The notes under the pieces are model-generated. The model searched no databases. It saw nothing but the letters and a program-made list of their open reading frames with translations, and was not told the DNA's origin. A stretch of DNA of 64,000 nt from Prevotellaceae bacterium UBA2448 (lineage in GTDB: Bacteria > Bacteroidota > Bacteroidia > Bacteroidales > Bacteroidaceae). How positions within the stretch are numbered: position 1 is the stretch's first letter; every line of letters starts with the position of its first letter. The stretch lies in NCBI GenBank assembly GCA_002342585.1, contig DDQG01000029.1, forward strand, positions 54,853 through 118,852, in the 5' to 3' direction. This document shows positions 1 to 11,197 of this stretch, in pieces. The position numbers and the translations under genes are program-made.

Positions 1-27
1 ATATTTCATATTTTCTTTAATCGCCCT

Positions 28-35
28 TAACTTTG
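28..35 (+). promoter_or_regulatory. -7 promoter element for the helicase-nuclease gene
   Basis: TAACTTTG matches the Bacteroidota -7 consensus TAnnTTTG and lies 17 bases before the ATG at 53. No clear TTTG -33 element can be seen upstream, but only 27 bases are available. Confidence 0.5.
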
Positions 36-52
36 CAGAGAACATTTTTACG

Positions 53-3000
53 ATGCATACACCTCCACTGAAAATATACAGAGCATCTGCCGGCAGCGGA
101 AAAACATTCACGCTGGCTGTGGAATACATCACTCTACTCGTTATCGACCAGAGTGCTTATCAGCACATTCTGGCTGTGACTTTTACAAACAAAGCTACAG
201 CAGAAATGAAATCAAGAATACTTGAAACTCTGGAGGGCTTACGCGATTCAAAGGAGAGTGCTGAGAACTATTTCAACAAAATCAAAGAAGCACCAGAAAT
301 AAAAGCCCTAAACATCTCCGACGAGGAAATAAGGAGAAGGTGCGGAGTAGCTCTCCACCTCCTCTCTCATGATTATAGCCGTTTCCACATAGAAACCATC
401 GACTCGTTTTTTATTTCTGTAATCAAGGATCTGGCACGGGAACTGAATCTGCCAGCCAACCTGAATATCGACCTGAACAGCGACGACGTGTTGAGCGAAG
501 CCGTTGACAACATCATCGACTACACAGACGAAGCAAGCAAGACGTTCCAAAGTCTCACCAGTTTTATCATGGAAAAAATTGACGATGACAAAAACTGGAA
601 AATGGATGAAGAGATAAAAACTTTCAGCAGAAATATCTTCAATGAGAAATATCTGAAAAACTACAATTTGCTTAAAGGAAAGATTGACGACAAGCAGTTT
701 ATGCAGAATTACAAACGACTGCTTCTAGACATAAAAACCAAAGCCGTAAACGAACTACAAAACCAAGGAGAATTGTTTCTACAAATATGTACAAATCACG
801 GATTTGACATAGATGACTTCAAGCAGAAGAAGAGCGGAGTTTACGGATTCTTTCAGAAGCTCGCAACGGGCAAGGAAATACCAAATGTGAACTCGTATGT
901 GGAGAAGTGCAGAGACAATGTCGAAGAATGGAACAAAGAGAATAAAGCGCTGCAGAATTTGGCAGAAACAACTCTGATACCACTTCTGAACAAAACCATC
1001 GACATGCTTCCACAAGCTACAAAAACTATCTCTACCGTAAACGTAATTAGCAAGCACCTAAATCATCTCCAATTGCTGGCTGCAGTAAGCAACGAAATAG
1101 ACCAACTAAACCTTGATTCCAACCGTTTTCTGCTAGCCAATTCGGCATATTTTCTGCAAAGGATGATTAACAAATCGAGTGTCCCCTTTATCTACGAAAA
1201 AAGCGGTAGCCGTTTCAGCCATATCATGATTGACGAGTTTCAGGACACTTCAGACCTACAATGGAGTAATTTTCTGCCTTTGCTCAACAACTGCCTGGAT
1301 TATGGTCAATCATGCTTAGTCGTGGGTGATGTGAAACAGAGTATCTACCGATTCAGAAATAGCGATTGGAATATTCTGAACACACTCGATACAAATCCCG
1401 AATTAGATGGAAAAATCAACATTCCCGACCCTCTGAATACCAACCGAAGAAGTATGGGGAATGTGATTAATTTCAATAATTCTTTTTTCAAAAGTGCCAT
1501 ATCCGTTCTAAACGAAGACTACAAGCAAACTCATGATGAAAAAGACTGTGCAGACTTAATCAAGGCTTATAGTGATGTAGAACAGAAGATTGTAGATAAA
1601 AACGAAGAACTTGGGTACGTCTGTGTCGAAGTGGTAGAAAATGAAGATGACACCACCGAAGGGTACGAACTGGCAACTCTTCAACTACTACTTGAACGCA
1701 TAAACGATTTGCTTGACAAAGGGCTGGAACAGAAGGATATCACCATCCTGCTCAGATTCAACAAATACATACCACTTATAAGCCAATATTTCTCAGAGAA
1801 TGCACCTGAGTTGAAAATTATCTCCGACGAGGCCTACAGATTGTCGGCTTCATCAAGCATAAATATAATTATCAGCGCATTGAGATATTTGATAGACCCA
1901 GACGACAAACTCACTTTGGTTAATCTCGTCGCAAACACTACCGATTCGCAATACAGCAGACTGTTATTATTCAACATGGAAGAACTAAAGAAGCTGTTGC
2001 CGGATGATTTTAAGAACAACATTGACACTCTTCCATACATGCCTATAAAGGATTTGGTAGAAACAATTTACGATACATTCCAACTCGATAAGACAACCGA
2101 TCAAGATGCATTTCTGTTCTATTTCCATGACCAGATTACAGCTTTCTTGGAAGATAAACACAACGACATAAACAGTTTTCTTGCATACTGGGACGACACT
2201 TTGTCGCAGAAAACCATCCCAAGCGGAAATACCATAGACGGTATTCGTATCATGTCTGTTCACAAATCGAAAGGACTGGAGTTTCATACTGTCATCATTC
2301 CGTTCTGCGACTGGAGCACTACAGGAAAACCAACTGACCTATTATGGTGCAATCCTACAGAAAATCCATACAACGGCATACCACTTGTACCTGTAAACTA
2401 CACAAAGGAGATGCAGGCAAGCATATTCAGAACAGACTACGACGAAGAAACCCTGCGGAATAACGTAGATAATCTGAACCTACTGTATGTGGCCTTCACA
2501 CGAGCAAAAAACAATTTGTTCATTTTTACAAGTGAACAGAAAAAAAGTACTGGCAAAGAGAAGGAAGACACAATCAACGACATAAGCAAACTCATTCATA
2601 AAGTGTTGTTTAAAAGTGCAACTGAAACACCTCACTACGAAACGGGAGTACTAATTACAACACCAGATAGAACCGAAAAGAGCGACACAGAAAATATTAA
2701 GTTTTCAACCAGTACTCAACTGCCCGTTTTCCGACAGTCGAACAAATCAAAGGATTTTGTTGCAGAAAAGGAAGAAAAAACACCTTATATCGACAAAGGA
2801 CTACTCTACCACAGCGTTTTACAGGACATTTTTACCATAGATGATATAGACAAGGTAATAAACGAAAAATACTCAGAAGGAGTATTCAAAGATAAAGCGG
2901 AAAAAGAACAGGTAGAGAAGGACATCAAAGAAGCTATGTCCAACCCAACTGCATCTCAGTGGTTTGACAAGAAATGGGAAGTAATAAACGAACGAACCAT

Positions 3001-3223
3001 TTTGAAACCTATTAAAGGCAGTTCTGAATGGAAGGAGCATAGAGCAGACAGAATCATATCATCACCAGAGGAAACCATCTGTATTGATTTCAAAACAGGA
3101 GCATACAACAAGGAACATTTCTATCAGGTAAAAGAATACATGGAATTACTTGTTTCTATCGGTTATCCAAACGTCAAAGGGTATGTATGGTATGTATTGA
3201 ACAACAGAATAGAAAAAGTATAA
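53..3223 (+). CDS. UvrD/AddA-like helicase-nuclease (RecBCD/AddAB type)
   Basis: Superfamily 1 DNA helicase fused to a nuclease, expected to process double-strand breaks for recombination. The sequence shows Walker A (AGSGKT, residues 13-18), the DEFQDT box near 393, [11 protein letters not shown] near 424, VHKSKGLEF near 733 and [11 protein letters not shown] near 809. These are UvrD-family motifs I, II, III, V and VI. The C-terminus (about 998-1030) has ADRII, then IDFKTG, then QVKEYMELL, the pattern of a PD-(D/E)XK nuclease of the RecB/AddA class. At 1056 residues it has the family's usual size. In Bacteroidota such genes usually sit next to an AddB-like partner, which would lie upstream of this window. 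RuvC follows after 4 bases, which fits a recombination-repair transcription unit. Confidence 0.88.
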   Translation: MHTPPLKIYRASAGSGKTFTLAVEYITLLVIDQSAYQHILAVTFTNKATAEMKSRILETLEGLRDSKESAENYFNKIKEAPEIKALNISDEEIRRRCGVALHLLSHDYSRFHIETIDSFFISVIKDLARELNLPANLNIDLNSDDVLSEAVDNIIDYTDEASKTFQSLTSFIMEKIDDDKNWKMDEEIKTFSRNIFNEKYLKNYNLLKGKIDDKQFMQNYKRLLLDIKTKAVNELQNQGELFLQICTNHGFDIDDFKQKKSGVYGFFQKLATGKEIPNVNSYVEKCRDNVEEWNKENKALQNLAETTLIPLLNKTIDMLPQATKTISTVNVISKHLNHLQLLAAVSNEIDQLNLDSNRFLLANSAYFLQRMINKSSVPFIYEKSGSRFSHIMIDEFQDTSDLQWSNFLPLLNNCLDYGQSCLVVGDVKQSIYRFRNSDWNILNTLDTNPELDGKINIPDPLNTNRRSMGNVINFNNSFFKSAISVLNEDYKQTHDEKDCADLIKAYSDVEQKIVDKNEELGYVCVEVVENEDDTTEGYELATLQLLLERINDLLDKGLEQKDITILLRFNKYIPLISQYFSENAPELKIISDEAYRLSASSSINIIISALRYLIDPDDKLTLVNLVANTTDSQYSRLLLFNMEELKKLLPDDFKNNIDTLPYMPIKDLVETIYDTFQLDKTTDQDAFLFYFHDQITAFLEDKHNDINSFLAYWDDTLSQKTIPSGNTIDGIRIMSVHKSKGLEFHTVIIPFCDWSTTGKPTDLLWCNPTENPYNGIPLVPVNYTKEMQASIFRTDYDEETLRNNVDNLNLLYVAFTRAKNNLFIFTSEQKKSTGKEKEDTINDISKLIHKVLFKSATETPHYETGVLITTPDRTEKSDTENIKFSTSTQLPVFRQSNKSKDFVAEKEEKTPYIDKGLLYHSVLQDIFTIDDIDKVINEKYSEGVFKDKAEKEQVEKDIKEAMSNPTASQWFDKKWEVINERTILKPIKGSSEWKEHRADRIISSPEETICIDFKTGAYNKEHFYQVKEYMELLVSIGYPNVKGYVWYVLNNRIEKV

Positions 3224-3227
3224 GATA

Positions 3228-3794
3228 ATGGCAGAAAAAATAATCATGGGCGTTGACCCTGGTACAAACATAATGGGTTACGGACTTTTGAAAGTAGAAG
3301 GCAATAAAGCAACACTCATTGCCATGGGGGTGATAAAACTGCACCAATACGAAAGCCACTATCTGAGACTGGGAAAAATTTACGAAAGGATAACCAGCAT
3401 AATTGACTCGTACCACCCAGACGAAATGGCGATTGAAGCACCCTTCTACGGAAAGAACGTACAAAGTATGCTCAAACTGGGCAGAGCTCAGGGAGTAGCC
3501 ATTACTGCTGCCATCATGCGCGACATTCCTATAACCGAATACGAACCAAGAAAAATAAAAATAGCCTCAACAGGAACAGGTACTGCTTCGAAGGAGCAAG
3601 TTGCAGGAATGCTACAACGAATTCTGAAGATTCCAAAGGAAGAGATGGATGTGCAGTTTGACGCAACCGACGCTCTTGCAGCCGCATATTGCCACTTTAT
3701 TCAGATGAGCCGACCAACCGTGGAACACAAATTTTCTTCCTGGAAAGATTATGCAATAAAGAAAGGTGTGTTGCCAAAAAAAGATAAAAAATAA
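3228..3794 (+). CDS. ruvC: Holliday junction resolvase RuvC
   Basis: Endonuclease that cuts Holliday junctions together with RuvAB during recombination repair. The acidic catalytic residues can be seen: the Asp in GVDPGT near residue 9, the Glu in AIEAPFYG near 68, and the two Asp of [10 protein letters not shown] near 144-147. Its 188 residues are a usual RuvC length. It starts 4 bases after the helicase-nuclease stop, so the two are probably co-transcribed. The lysine-rich end (KKDKK) is unremarkable. Identification is firm. Confidence 0.96.
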   Translation: MAEKIIMGVDPGTNIMGYGLLKVEGNKATLIAMGVIKLHQYESHYLRLGKIYERITSIIDSYHPDEMAIEAPFYGKNVQSMLKLGRAQGVAITAAIMRDIPITEYEPRKIKIASTGTGTASKEQVAGMLQRILKIPKEEMDVQFDATDALAAAYCHFIQMSRPTVEHKFSSWKDYAIKKGVLPKKDKK

Positions 3795-3802
3795 AATTTT
3801 AT

Positions 3803-3833
3803 TTTGTAGTGCGCTCGCTAACTCGTAAATTTG
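3803..3833 (+). promoter_or_regulatory. Bacteroidota promoter for the DUF4105 operon
   Basis: TTTG at 3803-3806 and TAAATTTG at 3826-3833 are separated by 19 bases, a full match to the -33/-7 consensus. The ATG follows 14 bases after the -7 box. This separates the DUF4105 gene from the upstream recombination operon. Confidence 0.75.
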
Positions 3834-3847
3834 CACGATTTTAAAAT

Positions 3848-5089
3848 ATGAGTTGGTCAAAAAATAGCATACTACTGGGGGTGTTATTGTTTTGTTGCAG
3901 TATTGTAATCAAAGCGCAAGATACTTTATCAGCAAAAACTCCTGAACCCTCCCCTTTCCGTTTCTCCGTCCTCACTTGTACACCAGGAACGGATGCTTAT
4001 GCCCATTTCGGTCATACCGCAATCCTATTGGAAGACACTATTAACAAACGTAATGCGGTGTTCAACTATGGTTGTTTTGACGACTCTCAGAAAAATTTCA
4101 TTCTGAACTTCATGGCAGGTAACACCAATTATCTGCTAGAAGCAGAGTCATTGGACTTTTTTCTTTGGCGTTACAAACAAACTGGTAACGGTGTAACCCG
4201 ACAAGAACTAAGTCTAACAGCCAACGAATCACAGCAACTATGGGATTTGCTCGTTTGGAACATGCAACGGGAAAATCAGACATACCTGTATAATTGGCTT
4301 TACGACAACTGCACAGAACGTGCACGCGACATCATAGAAAAGGCTATTGACGGAAAGGTGATATACGAACGAAGCAGCATATCACTGACTGCAAGGGAAA
4401 TGTTGCACGAGAAACTTGTTAATGCCCCTTGGCTGCAATTTGGCATTGACATAATTCTAGGCAGTGAAATAGACAAACCTATTGAGAAACGAATTCAGAT
4501 GTTCCTGCCTGATTTTTATGAAGCAGAACTTACAAAAGCTTATATCGTTGACACTAACGGAGTGAGACGGCCGTTGGTTTCTGAAACAGAAATAATGCAG
4601 GAACCAACAGAATTGAGTCGGGAAGTAGCTTCACCTATCACGCCTACAATCGTTTTTCTTTTCATTTTGGGATTAGTCATCTGTCTTTCAATTATAGATA
4701 TCATCAGAAAAAAACTCTTCATCTGGCTTGATATACTATTACTGACATCACAAGGCATAACTGGAATTGTCGTTGCTGGACTTTTCTTCTTCAGTAAACA
4801 CCCTGCAGTGGATAGCAATTGGATGGTGATAGCATTCAATCCACTTTTCCTCATCTATGCCATTTTCCTTATTTACAACTGGAAAACGAACAAAGGCGAG
4901 ATGTGGAAGAAGAGAATTGAAACTGTCAATTTGGCAGTATTATTAGTATTCTGCGTTGTGTTATTTCTGCCATATCAGTGGTTCCACCCTGTCGTAAACT
5001 TGATGGTATTGACTTTGCTGATAAGATGCTTCGTGCGATTAGTCTTTTATTATAAACTTCGTATAACAAGAAAGACGGAAAAGGAATGA
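3848..5089 (+). CDS. DUF4105 (Lnb N-terminal-like) membrane protein
   Basis: Exported membrane protein of 413 residues with an N-terminal signal segment (about 1-23, ending KAQD). The DUF4105 region covers about 35-240 and carries the hallmark LTCTPGTDAYAHFGHTAI, followed by FNYG, LYNWLYDNCTERARD and a conserved His/Cys pattern. The N-terminal half of the lacto-N-biosidase chaperone Lnb belongs to this family, whose biochemical role in Bacteroidota is unknown. The C-terminus has about four hydrophobic helices (roughly 268-288, 295-322, 330-350, 360-400). The helices therefore anchor a periplasmic domain. It has its own promoter, and its stop overlaps the next start (ATGA), so it is co-translated with the phosphatase-fold gene. 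Confidence 0.82.
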   Translation: MSWSKNSILLGVLLFCCSIVIKAQDTLSAKTPEPSPFRFSVLTCTPGTDAYAHFGHTAILLEDTINKRNAVFNYGCFDDSQKNFILNFMAGNTNYLLEAESLDFFLWRYKQTGNGVTRQELSLTANESQQLWDLLVWNMQRENQTYLYNWLYDNCTERARDIIEKAIDGKVIYERSSISLTAREMLHEKLVNAPWLQFGIDIILGSEIDKPIEKRIQMFLPDFYEAELTKAYIVDTNGVRRPLVSETEIMQEPTELSREVASPITPTIVFLFILGLVICLSIIDIIRKKLFIWLDILLLTSQGITGIVVAGLFFFSKHPAVDSNWMVIAFNPLFLIYAIFLIYNWKTNKGEMWKKRIETVNLAVLLVFCVVLFLPYQWFHPVVNLMVLTLLIRCFVRLVFYYKLRITRKTEKE

Positions 5090-6498
5090 GACGATTACTT
5101 ACACTCTGTATGTATGCAGCTATATGCGGCATTGCGGTGGCTCAGGAGTCGCCTCATTTGGTTGTTGGCATAACAATAGACCAATTGCGTACCGATTTTC
5201 TTGAATCGTTCTCGTCGCTATATGGTGAAGACGGATTCAAACGTCTGCTTCATAACGGGCAAATATATAAGAATGTAAGCTATCCATTTAAACATATATC
5301 AAAAGCATCGGCAGCAGCAACAATTGTAACGGGAACATCTCCATATACTCACGGAATAGTTGCAGACGGATGGATAAACCGCAAAAACCTGCTATTTGAA
5401 AATTGTGTAGAAGACAGAACCATTGCGGGTTATAACACTCAAGTAGGTTCTTCACCAAACAAACTCCTCGTTTCAACCATTGGTGACGAAATAAAACTCG
5501 CTACCGAGGGAAAGGGTTTAGTTTATTCTATTGCCACAGACCAACTCATCTCGGTTCTGTCTGCAGGACATGCTGCCGACTGGGCATTATGGATTGACGA
5601 AAACACTGGAAACTGGGCTGGTACTAAATATTATGGAGAAAGACCTCCTTATTGGGTTAGTCCTCTAGAATTTGAAGAACGCAGTCTTGCAGAAAAAGGA
5701 AGTAATAACACCAGAGTTACCAGAGCTGCAAATTACTGCCTCACATCTGGCACGTGCGGAGCTGACCATATAACAGACTTCCTTTCTCTAAATTACGATG
5801 CAGGTAAAACTGCCAATGCTGATATTGATAAGATTCGTCAAACATACGTAGACCTTGACACGGAAATTGCCAAACTACTACAAACAATCGAACGTACGGT
5901 AGGCATTGACAAAACCCTAATATACCTAACTTCGACTGGTTACACCGAATCCCCCACTCTGCTTCAGACAATAAACCACAGAATCCCAACTCAGGAATTC
6001 AACATGAGCAGATGTATGGCCTTGCTGAATATGTATCTGGTCGCTCTGCACGGAAAAGGTAATTATGTAGAAGCATACTTTGACAATCATATTTATATTG
6101 ACAAGAAACTTCTGGAAGAGAAAAAACTGAAAACTCAGGACATATTGCAAGAATGCGAGAATTTCCTCTACCAGTTTGATGGAATTCAAGAAGTATATAC
6201 AAGTACTCAATTACTTCAAGGAGCATGGTCGCCACAGCAGAATCTTATTCGCAACGGATACCACAGAAAACATTCGGGTGACATAATAATTGAGATTGCC
6301 CCAGGTTGCACCTTAGAAGACTCAGGAAACGGAAAAACAAAAATATGGCGTACGTCCTGGATTGACTTCCCTCTGATTTTCTACGGATACAAACTTGAAG
6401 CAAAACAAGAAGAAACACCTAAAAGCATAGAATACGTAGCACCAACAGTTGCTAGATATGCCAGAATCAGAGCACCTAATGGATGCGAAGAAAGATAA
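5086..6498 (+). CDS. Alkaline phosphatase/PafA-fold protein, probably inactive
   Basis: Periplasmic protein with a signal peptide (residues 1-19, ending AVAQ) and the overall sequence layout of PafA-type alkaline phosphatases/type I phosphodiesterases: VVGITIDQLRTDF, a TIVTGTSPYTHG segment, LSAGHAADWALWID, LIYLTSTGY and a final FPLIFYG. Only the first metal-ligand Asp (D32) is kept. The nucleophile segment, usually T-x-PGHA, reads SKASAAATI (72-80). The usual DxxxH is YDAGK, the DHG motif is STGY, and the final HGSPY is replaced by RTSW. I infer a catalytically dead pseudo-enzyme. It overlaps the DUF4105 gene by 4 bases, which suggests the two proteins act together in the envelope. secA follows 52 bases later. 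Confidence 0.8.
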   Translation: MRRLLTLCMYAAICGIAVAQESPHLVVGITIDQLRTDFLESFSSLYGEDGFKRLLHNGQIYKNVSYPFKHISKASAAATIVTGTSPYTHGIVADGWINRKNLLFENCVEDRTIAGYNTQVGSSPNKLLVSTIGDEIKLATEGKGLVYSIATDQLISVLSAGHAADWALWIDENTGNWAGTKYYGERPPYWVSPLEFEERSLAEKGSNNTRVTRAANYCLTSGTCGADHITDFLSLNYDAGKTANADIDKIRQTYVDLDTEIAKLLQTIERTVGIDKTLIYLTSTGYTESPTLLQTINHRIPTQEFNMSRCMALLNMYLVALHGKGNYVEAYFDNHIYIDKKLLEEKKLKTQDILQECENFLYQFDGIQEVYTSTQLLQGAWSPQQNLIRNGYHRKHSGDIIIEIAPGCTLEDSGNGKTKIWRTSWIDFPLIFYGYKLEAKQEETPKSIEYVAPTVARYARIRAPNGCEER

Positions 6499-6550
6499 CA
6501 ACTTTGAGATAAATTTTCAACAACAACGATAACATCATTATAATATATAT

Positions 6551-9500
6551 ATGGGATTTTCATTAAATGCATTTTTAAGTAGTATTTTCGGCAATAAAGC
6601 TACAAGAGATATAAAGGAGATACGTCCTATCGTAGAACAGGTTCTTGCTGTTGAGCCACAAATCAAATCGCTCAGTAACGACGAACTACGTAGTAAGGTG
6701 GACGAGATAAAGGCAAACCTGCAAGATAGTGTGAAAGATTTGCGTGACAAGGTAACAGAACTCACCCAACAGATAGAGAGTACTGATATCGACAAACGCC
6801 AGCCTATTTTCGATGAAATAGACAAAACAGAGCAACGTATTACAGACCATTTTGAGGAAGAACTGAACAAAGTTCTCCCTACTGTTTATGCTATCGTAAA
6901 AGATACAGCAAGACGTTTTGCAGAGAGCGGCGACGAAGGAGTCGTAGTAACAGCAACCGATTTTGACCGCCAGTTAGCTGGTGAAGGGCGTGATTTTGTG
7001 GACATAGATGGAGACAAGGCTATTTGGCACAACCATTGGGTAGCAGGAGGAAATGACACTGTATGGAACATGATTCACTATAACGTACAGTTGTTTGGCG
7101 GTATCGTATTGCATCAGGGTAAGATTGCAGAAATGGCAACCGGTGAAGGTAAAACACTTGTGGCTACCTTGCCTGTATTCCTCAATGCACTCACAAGAAA
7201 TGGTGTTCATGTAGTCACAGTAAATGACTATCTTGCAAAACGTGACTCAGAATGGATGGGACCTCTCTATATGTTCCACGGTCTTTCTGTTGATTGTATA
7301 GACAAACACCAACCAAACTCAGAGGCTCGTCGTAAGGCATATCAAGCAGATATCACATTCGGTACAAATAACGAATTTGGTTTCGATTACCTGCGCGATA
7401 ACATGGCTATGAAACCAGAAGATTTAGTACAGAGAAAACATAACTATGCTATTGTCGACGAGGTAGACTCTGTGCTTATTGACGATGCACGTACTCCACT
7501 CATCATCAGCGGTCCTGTTGCTAGAAGCAACGACCAGATGTTTGAACAATATTGTCCTATTGTAGAGCAACTGGTAGAAGCACAGCGACGTCTGACTCAG
7601 AACTATCTGTCAGAAGCAAAGAAACTGATTGAAAGTGACAATAAAGATGATGTCACAGCCGGTTTCCTATCTCTGTTCCGCGCATTCAAGGGTATGCCAA
7701 AGAATTCTGCTCTTGTAAAATATCTTTCACAACCAGGTATTAAGACTGGACTTCTGCAAACAGAGGAAATCTACATGGAGAATAACAACCGCAGGATGCC
7801 AGAGGCTACAAATCCCCTTTTCTTCGTAGTAGATGAAAAACAAAAGTCTGTAGAAATGACAGACAAAGGTAATGAACTGATCGCAAACATTGTGAAAGAC
7901 GACCAGTTCTTCGTTCTGCCTGACATAACAACACAACTTGCCGAACTGGACAACCTAAAGATGAGCGACGAGGAAAGACTGGCAAAGAAAGATGAGTTGA
8001 TGCAAGATTATGCAGTGAAGTCGGAACGTGTTCACACAATGCAGCAACTGCTGAAAGCATACACTATGTTCATCAAAGACGATGACTACGTAGTAATGGA
8101 CGGAGAAGTAAAAATCGTAGATGAGCAAACTGGTCGTATCATGGAAGGCAGACGTTGGAGCGATGGTTTGCACCAGGCAGTTGAAGCAAAGGAACGTGTA
8201 AAAGTAGAGGCTGCAACACAGACATTCGCAACAATTACCCTGCAGAATTACTTCCGTATGTACCACAAACTGGCTGGTATGACAGGTACAGCTATAACAG
8301 AAGCTGGAGAATTTTGGGATATATACAAGTTGGATGTGGTTGAGATTCCAACCAATCGTCCTATTGCGCGTAAAGATATGAACGACCGCGTGTATAAGAC
8401 CAATCGAGAAAAGTATAAGGCTGTAATCGAGGAAATCGAAAACATGGTGAAAGCCGGACGACCAGTTCTTGTAGGTACTACATCGGTTGAAATATCAGAA
8501 ATGCTTTCAAAGATGTTAAAACTCAGAAAGATTGAGCATAACGTTTTGAACGCAAAATTACACCAGAAGGAAGCTGACATCGTAGCACAGGCCGGTCAGA
8601 AGAGTATCGTTACGATTGCAACGAATATGGCTGGCCGTGGTACCGACATCAAACTCTCCGACGAAGTTAAAGCAGCAGGAGGTCTTGCTATCATCGGTAC
8701 AGAACGCCATGAAAGCCGACGCGTTGACCGTCAGTTAAGAGGACGTTCCGGACGTCAAGGAGACCCTGGATCTTCTGTCTTCTACGTATCACTCGAAGAC
8801 AAACTGATGCGTTTGTTTGCAAGCGACCGTATTTCAAAGATTATGGACCGTCTCGGATTTGAAGACGGAGAGATGATTGAGCACCCAATGATTAACAAGA
8901 GCATTGAACGGGCTCAGAAGAAAGTGGAAGAGAACAACTTCGGTATCCGTAAACGTCTGCTCGAATACGATGACGTGATGAACAAACAACGTAAGGTTAT
9001 ATACGAACGTCGTCGTCATGCCCTTATGGGACAACGTATAGGAATGGACATCTCGAACATGATTTGGGATCGCACCCTCCACATTATGGAGGCAAACGAT
9101 TATGAAGGATGCAAAGAAGACTTCCTGAAAATCTTTGCTATGGAAGTTCCATTCACTGCTCAGGAATTTGAAAACAAAAACCGTCAGGAACTGGAAGACG
9201 AAACTTATGAGAAAGTAATCAGTCATTTCAAAGAACGTACTGCAAGACTGGCTTCTATGGCATATCCAACTATCAAACGAGTGTACGAGGAATCTGGTCA
9301 TATGTATGAAAACATTCTTGTTCCTATCAGCGACGGAAGAGGTGTTTACCAAATTAGCCTGCCACTGAAAGAATGTTATGAATCAGAAGCAAAGAACATT
9401 CTTATTGCTTTTGAGAAGATAGTTCTTTTGCATACAATCGACGAGGCTTGGAAGGAAAATCTGAGAGCATTGGACGAACTGAAACAATCAGTTCAGAACG

Positions 9501-9880
9501 CATCGTACGAACAAAAAGACCCGCTGTTGATATTCAAACTGGAATCAGTAACCCTGTTTGACAACATGGTTAATGACATCAATGATAGAACAATTTCAAC
9601 ATTGATGCGTTGTTCATTGCCAATGGCAGATCCAAACGATGTCAAACAAGCACCAGGTAATATTCCTGACGCTCCACGTCAACGACTGACAGAGAGCAAA
9701 CAAAATCTTGATGAGCCTCAACAGAGTCAATCTGCCCAGCAGAATGCCGCAAATCGAGATACACGTGAACAGATCTCTAGACAGCCAATTGTAAACAGCA
9801 CACCAAACATCGGTAGAAATGATCCATGTCCATGTGGAAGTGGGAAAAAATACAAAAATTGCCACGGTAAAGGATTATAA
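6551..9880 (+). CDS. secA: Protein translocase ATPase SecA
   Basis: Motor ATPase that drives unfolded proteins through SecYEG. Visible signatures are Walker A MATGEGKT near residue 198, [16 protein letters not shown] near 302, NMAGRGTD near 694 and [12 protein letters not shown] near 725. The C-terminus ends in a SEC-C zinc motif ([14 protein letters not shown], about 1092-1105) that binds SecB or ribosomes. At 1109 residues it is longer than E. coli SecA (about 900), as is normal for Bacteroidota. The linker before the SEC-C motif is rich in Gln and Asn. No canonical promoter is evident in the 52-base gap upstream. Confidence 0.98.
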   Translation: MGFSLNAFLSSIFGNKATRDIKEIRPIVEQVLAVEPQIKSLSNDELRSKVDEIKANLQDSVKDLRDKVTELTQQIESTDIDKRQPIFDEIDKTEQRITDHFEEELNKVLPTVYAIVKDTARRFAESGDEGVVVTATDFDRQLAGEGRDFVDIDGDKAIWHNHWVAGGNDTVWNMIHYNVQLFGGIVLHQGKIAEMATGEGKTLVATLPVFLNALTRNGVHVVTVNDYLAKRDSEWMGPLYMFHGLSVDCIDKHQPNSEARRKAYQADITFGTNNEFGFDYLRDNMAMKPEDLVQRKHNYAIVDEVDSVLIDDARTPLIISGPVARSNDQMFEQYCPIVEQLVEAQRRLTQNYLSEAKKLIESDNKDDVTAGFLSLFRAFKGMPKNSALVKYLSQPGIKTGLLQTEEIYMENNNRRMPEATNPLFFVVDEKQKSVEMTDKGNELIANIVKDDQFFVLPDITTQLAELDNLKMSDEERLAKKDELMQDYAVKSERVHTMQQLLKAYTMFIKDDDYVVMDGEVKIVDEQTGRIMEGRRWSDGLHQAVEAKERVKVEAATQTFATITLQNYFRMYHKLAGMTGTAITEAGEFWDIYKLDVVEIPTNRPIARKDMNDRVYKTNREKYKAVIEEIENMVKAGRPVLVGTTSVEISEMLSKMLKLRKIEHNVLNAKLHQKEADIVAQAGQKSIVTIATNMAGRGTDIKLSDEVKAAGGLAIIGTERHESRRVDRQLRGRSGRQGDPGSSVFYVSLEDKLMRLFASDRISKIMDRLGFEDGEMIEHPMINKSIERAQKKVEENNFGIRKRLLEYDDVMNKQRKVIYERRRHALMGQRIGMDISNMIWDRTLHIMEANDYEGCKEDFLKIFAMEVPFTAQEFENKNRQELEDETYEKVISHFKERTARLASMAYPTIKRVYEESGHMYENILVPISDGRGVYQISLPLKECYESEAKNILIAFEKIVLLHTIDEAWKENLRALDELKQSVQNASYEQKDPLLIFKLESVTLFDNMVNDINDRTISTLMRCSLPMADPNDVKQAPGNIPDAPRQRLTESKQNLDEPQQSQSAQQNAANRDTREQISRQPIVNSTPNIGRNDPCPCGSGKKYKNCHGKGL

Positions 9881-9923
9881 TTCACATTTTATAGTAAATA
9901 ATTAACAAAAAAACCGCTTTTTA

Positions 9924-9954
9924 TTTGTAAGTTATATCAAAATATATAATTTTG
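9924..9954 (+). promoter_or_regulatory. Bacteroidota promoter for galE
   Basis: TTTG at 9924-9927, a 19-base spacer, and TAATTTTG at 9947-9954 give a full consensus promoter. The leader before the galE ATG is about 35 bases. Confidence 0.75.
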
Positions 9955-9996
9955 CACCCGAAAAGCAAACAAATAAAAAAAGTGAAAGTATAAATC

Positions 9997-11031
9997 ATGA
10001 AAGAGACTATTTTAGTTACAGGTGGAACAGGATTTATTGGTTCACACACGACAGTAGAGTTACAGCAAGCAGGCTACAATGTAGTCATAGTTGACAACCT
10101 TTCAAATTCCAATGAAAATGTCATTGATGGTATCGAAAAGATTACAGGTATCCGTCCAGCATTTGAAAAAGTAGATTTGAATGAGATTGACAAAGTTGAG
10201 GCAGTTTTCAAAAAATATCCTATTAAAGGTATTATTCACTTCGCTGCATCTAAAGCCGTAGGTGAATCAGTGGAAAAACCCCTACTCTACTATCGCAACA
10301 ACCTAAACTCTCTGATGAACGTCTTGGAGATGATGACTAAATATGATGCTAAGGGAATTATTTTCTCATCTTCATGTACAGTTTACGGACAACCTACTCC
10401 AGAAAACTTACCTGTAACAGAACAGGCTCCTATTCAGAAAGCTCTTTCACCTTATGGTAATACAAAGCAGATTAATGAGGAAATCATACAAGATTTTATT
10501 CACTCTGGCGCACCAATAAAATCAATCATATTGAGATATTTCAACCCAATTGGTGCTCATCCATCTGCAAACATCGGAGAATTGCCTAACGGAGTTCCAA
10601 TGAACCTTATTCCATTCGTTACTCAAACAGCTATAGGCATCCGTAAACAACTGAAGATCTTTGGAAACGATTATAACACTCCAGACAAAACTTGTATACG
10701 TGACTACATTTATGTTGTTGACCTTGCAAAGGCACACGTAAAAGCAATGACACGCGTACTTGATCAGGAAACAGACCCTGTAGAAGTATTCAATATCGGT
10801 ACAGGTCATGGATATTCAACACTTGAAATTGTAGAAGGTTTCGAGCGTGCTACAGGAGTGAAGCTGCCATGGGAATATGCTCCACGTCGCGAAGGCGACA
10901 TCGAAGCTATTTGGGGCAATGTCGATAAAGCAAATAAAGTGCTTGGATGGTCGGCAGACACTCCACTTGACGACATTCTGCGTTCAGCTTGGAAATGGCA
11001 GCAGAAATTACGTGAAAATGGTATCCAATAA
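9997..11031 (+). CDS. galE: UDP-glucose 4-epimerase
   Basis: Interconverts UDP-glucose and UDP-galactose, supplying galactosyl donors for surface glycans. The Rossmann NAD motif TGGTGFIGS is at residues 7-15. The short-chain dehydrogenase catalytic residues lie in SSSCTVYG (about 126-133) and YGNTK (YxxxK, about 150-154). Length (344) is normal for GalE. It has its own consensus promoter and is followed by a terminator hairpin, so it is a single-gene unit just upstream of the polysaccharide locus, whose glycosyltransferases it may supply. Confidence 0.95.
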   Translation: MKETILVTGGTGFIGSHTTVELQQAGYNVVIVDNLSNSNENVIDGIEKITGIRPAFEKVDLNEIDKVEAVFKKYPIKGIIHFAASKAVGESVEKPLLYYRNNLNSLMNVLEMMTKYDAKGIIFSSSCTVYGQPTPENLPVTEQAPIQKALSPYGNTKQINEEIIQDFIHSGAPIKSIILRYFNPIGAHPSANIGELPNGVPMNLIPFVTQTAIGIRKQLKIFGNDYNTPDKTCIRDYIYVVDLAKAHVKAMTRVLDQETDPVEVFNIGTGHGYSTLEIVEGFERATGVKLPWEYAPRREGDIEAIWGNVDKANKVLGWSADTPLDDILRSAWKWQQKLRENGIQ

Positions 11032-11097
11032 TAGATATCTATAGAAGCAAACTACTTTATGTAGTTTTGTCGTGTTTTTATTTTGTGTTTGTGTTGT

Positions 11098-11138
11098 GGC
11101 TATTCTTTCGCGCGAGCGACGGGGTAGCCCTTTTTTTT
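11098..11138 (+). terminator. Terminator after galE
   Basis: GGCTA and TAGCC arms enclose a GC-rich stem with a GCGA loop, several G-U pairs, and a run of eight T. A smaller hairpin (AACTAC/GTAGTT) lies just before it at about 11050-11067. Confidence 0.65.
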
Positions 11139-11197
11139 GTAAGTATATTTACAATAAATAATGTTAACTTACGTTTATAAAATAAATAGTATATACC

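Noticed and set aside
11032..11197. Possible tRNA or other RNA after galE because of the strong hairpin
   Set aside because: The fold is a simple stem with a T run and no cloverleaf or conserved T-loop, so it is a terminator.
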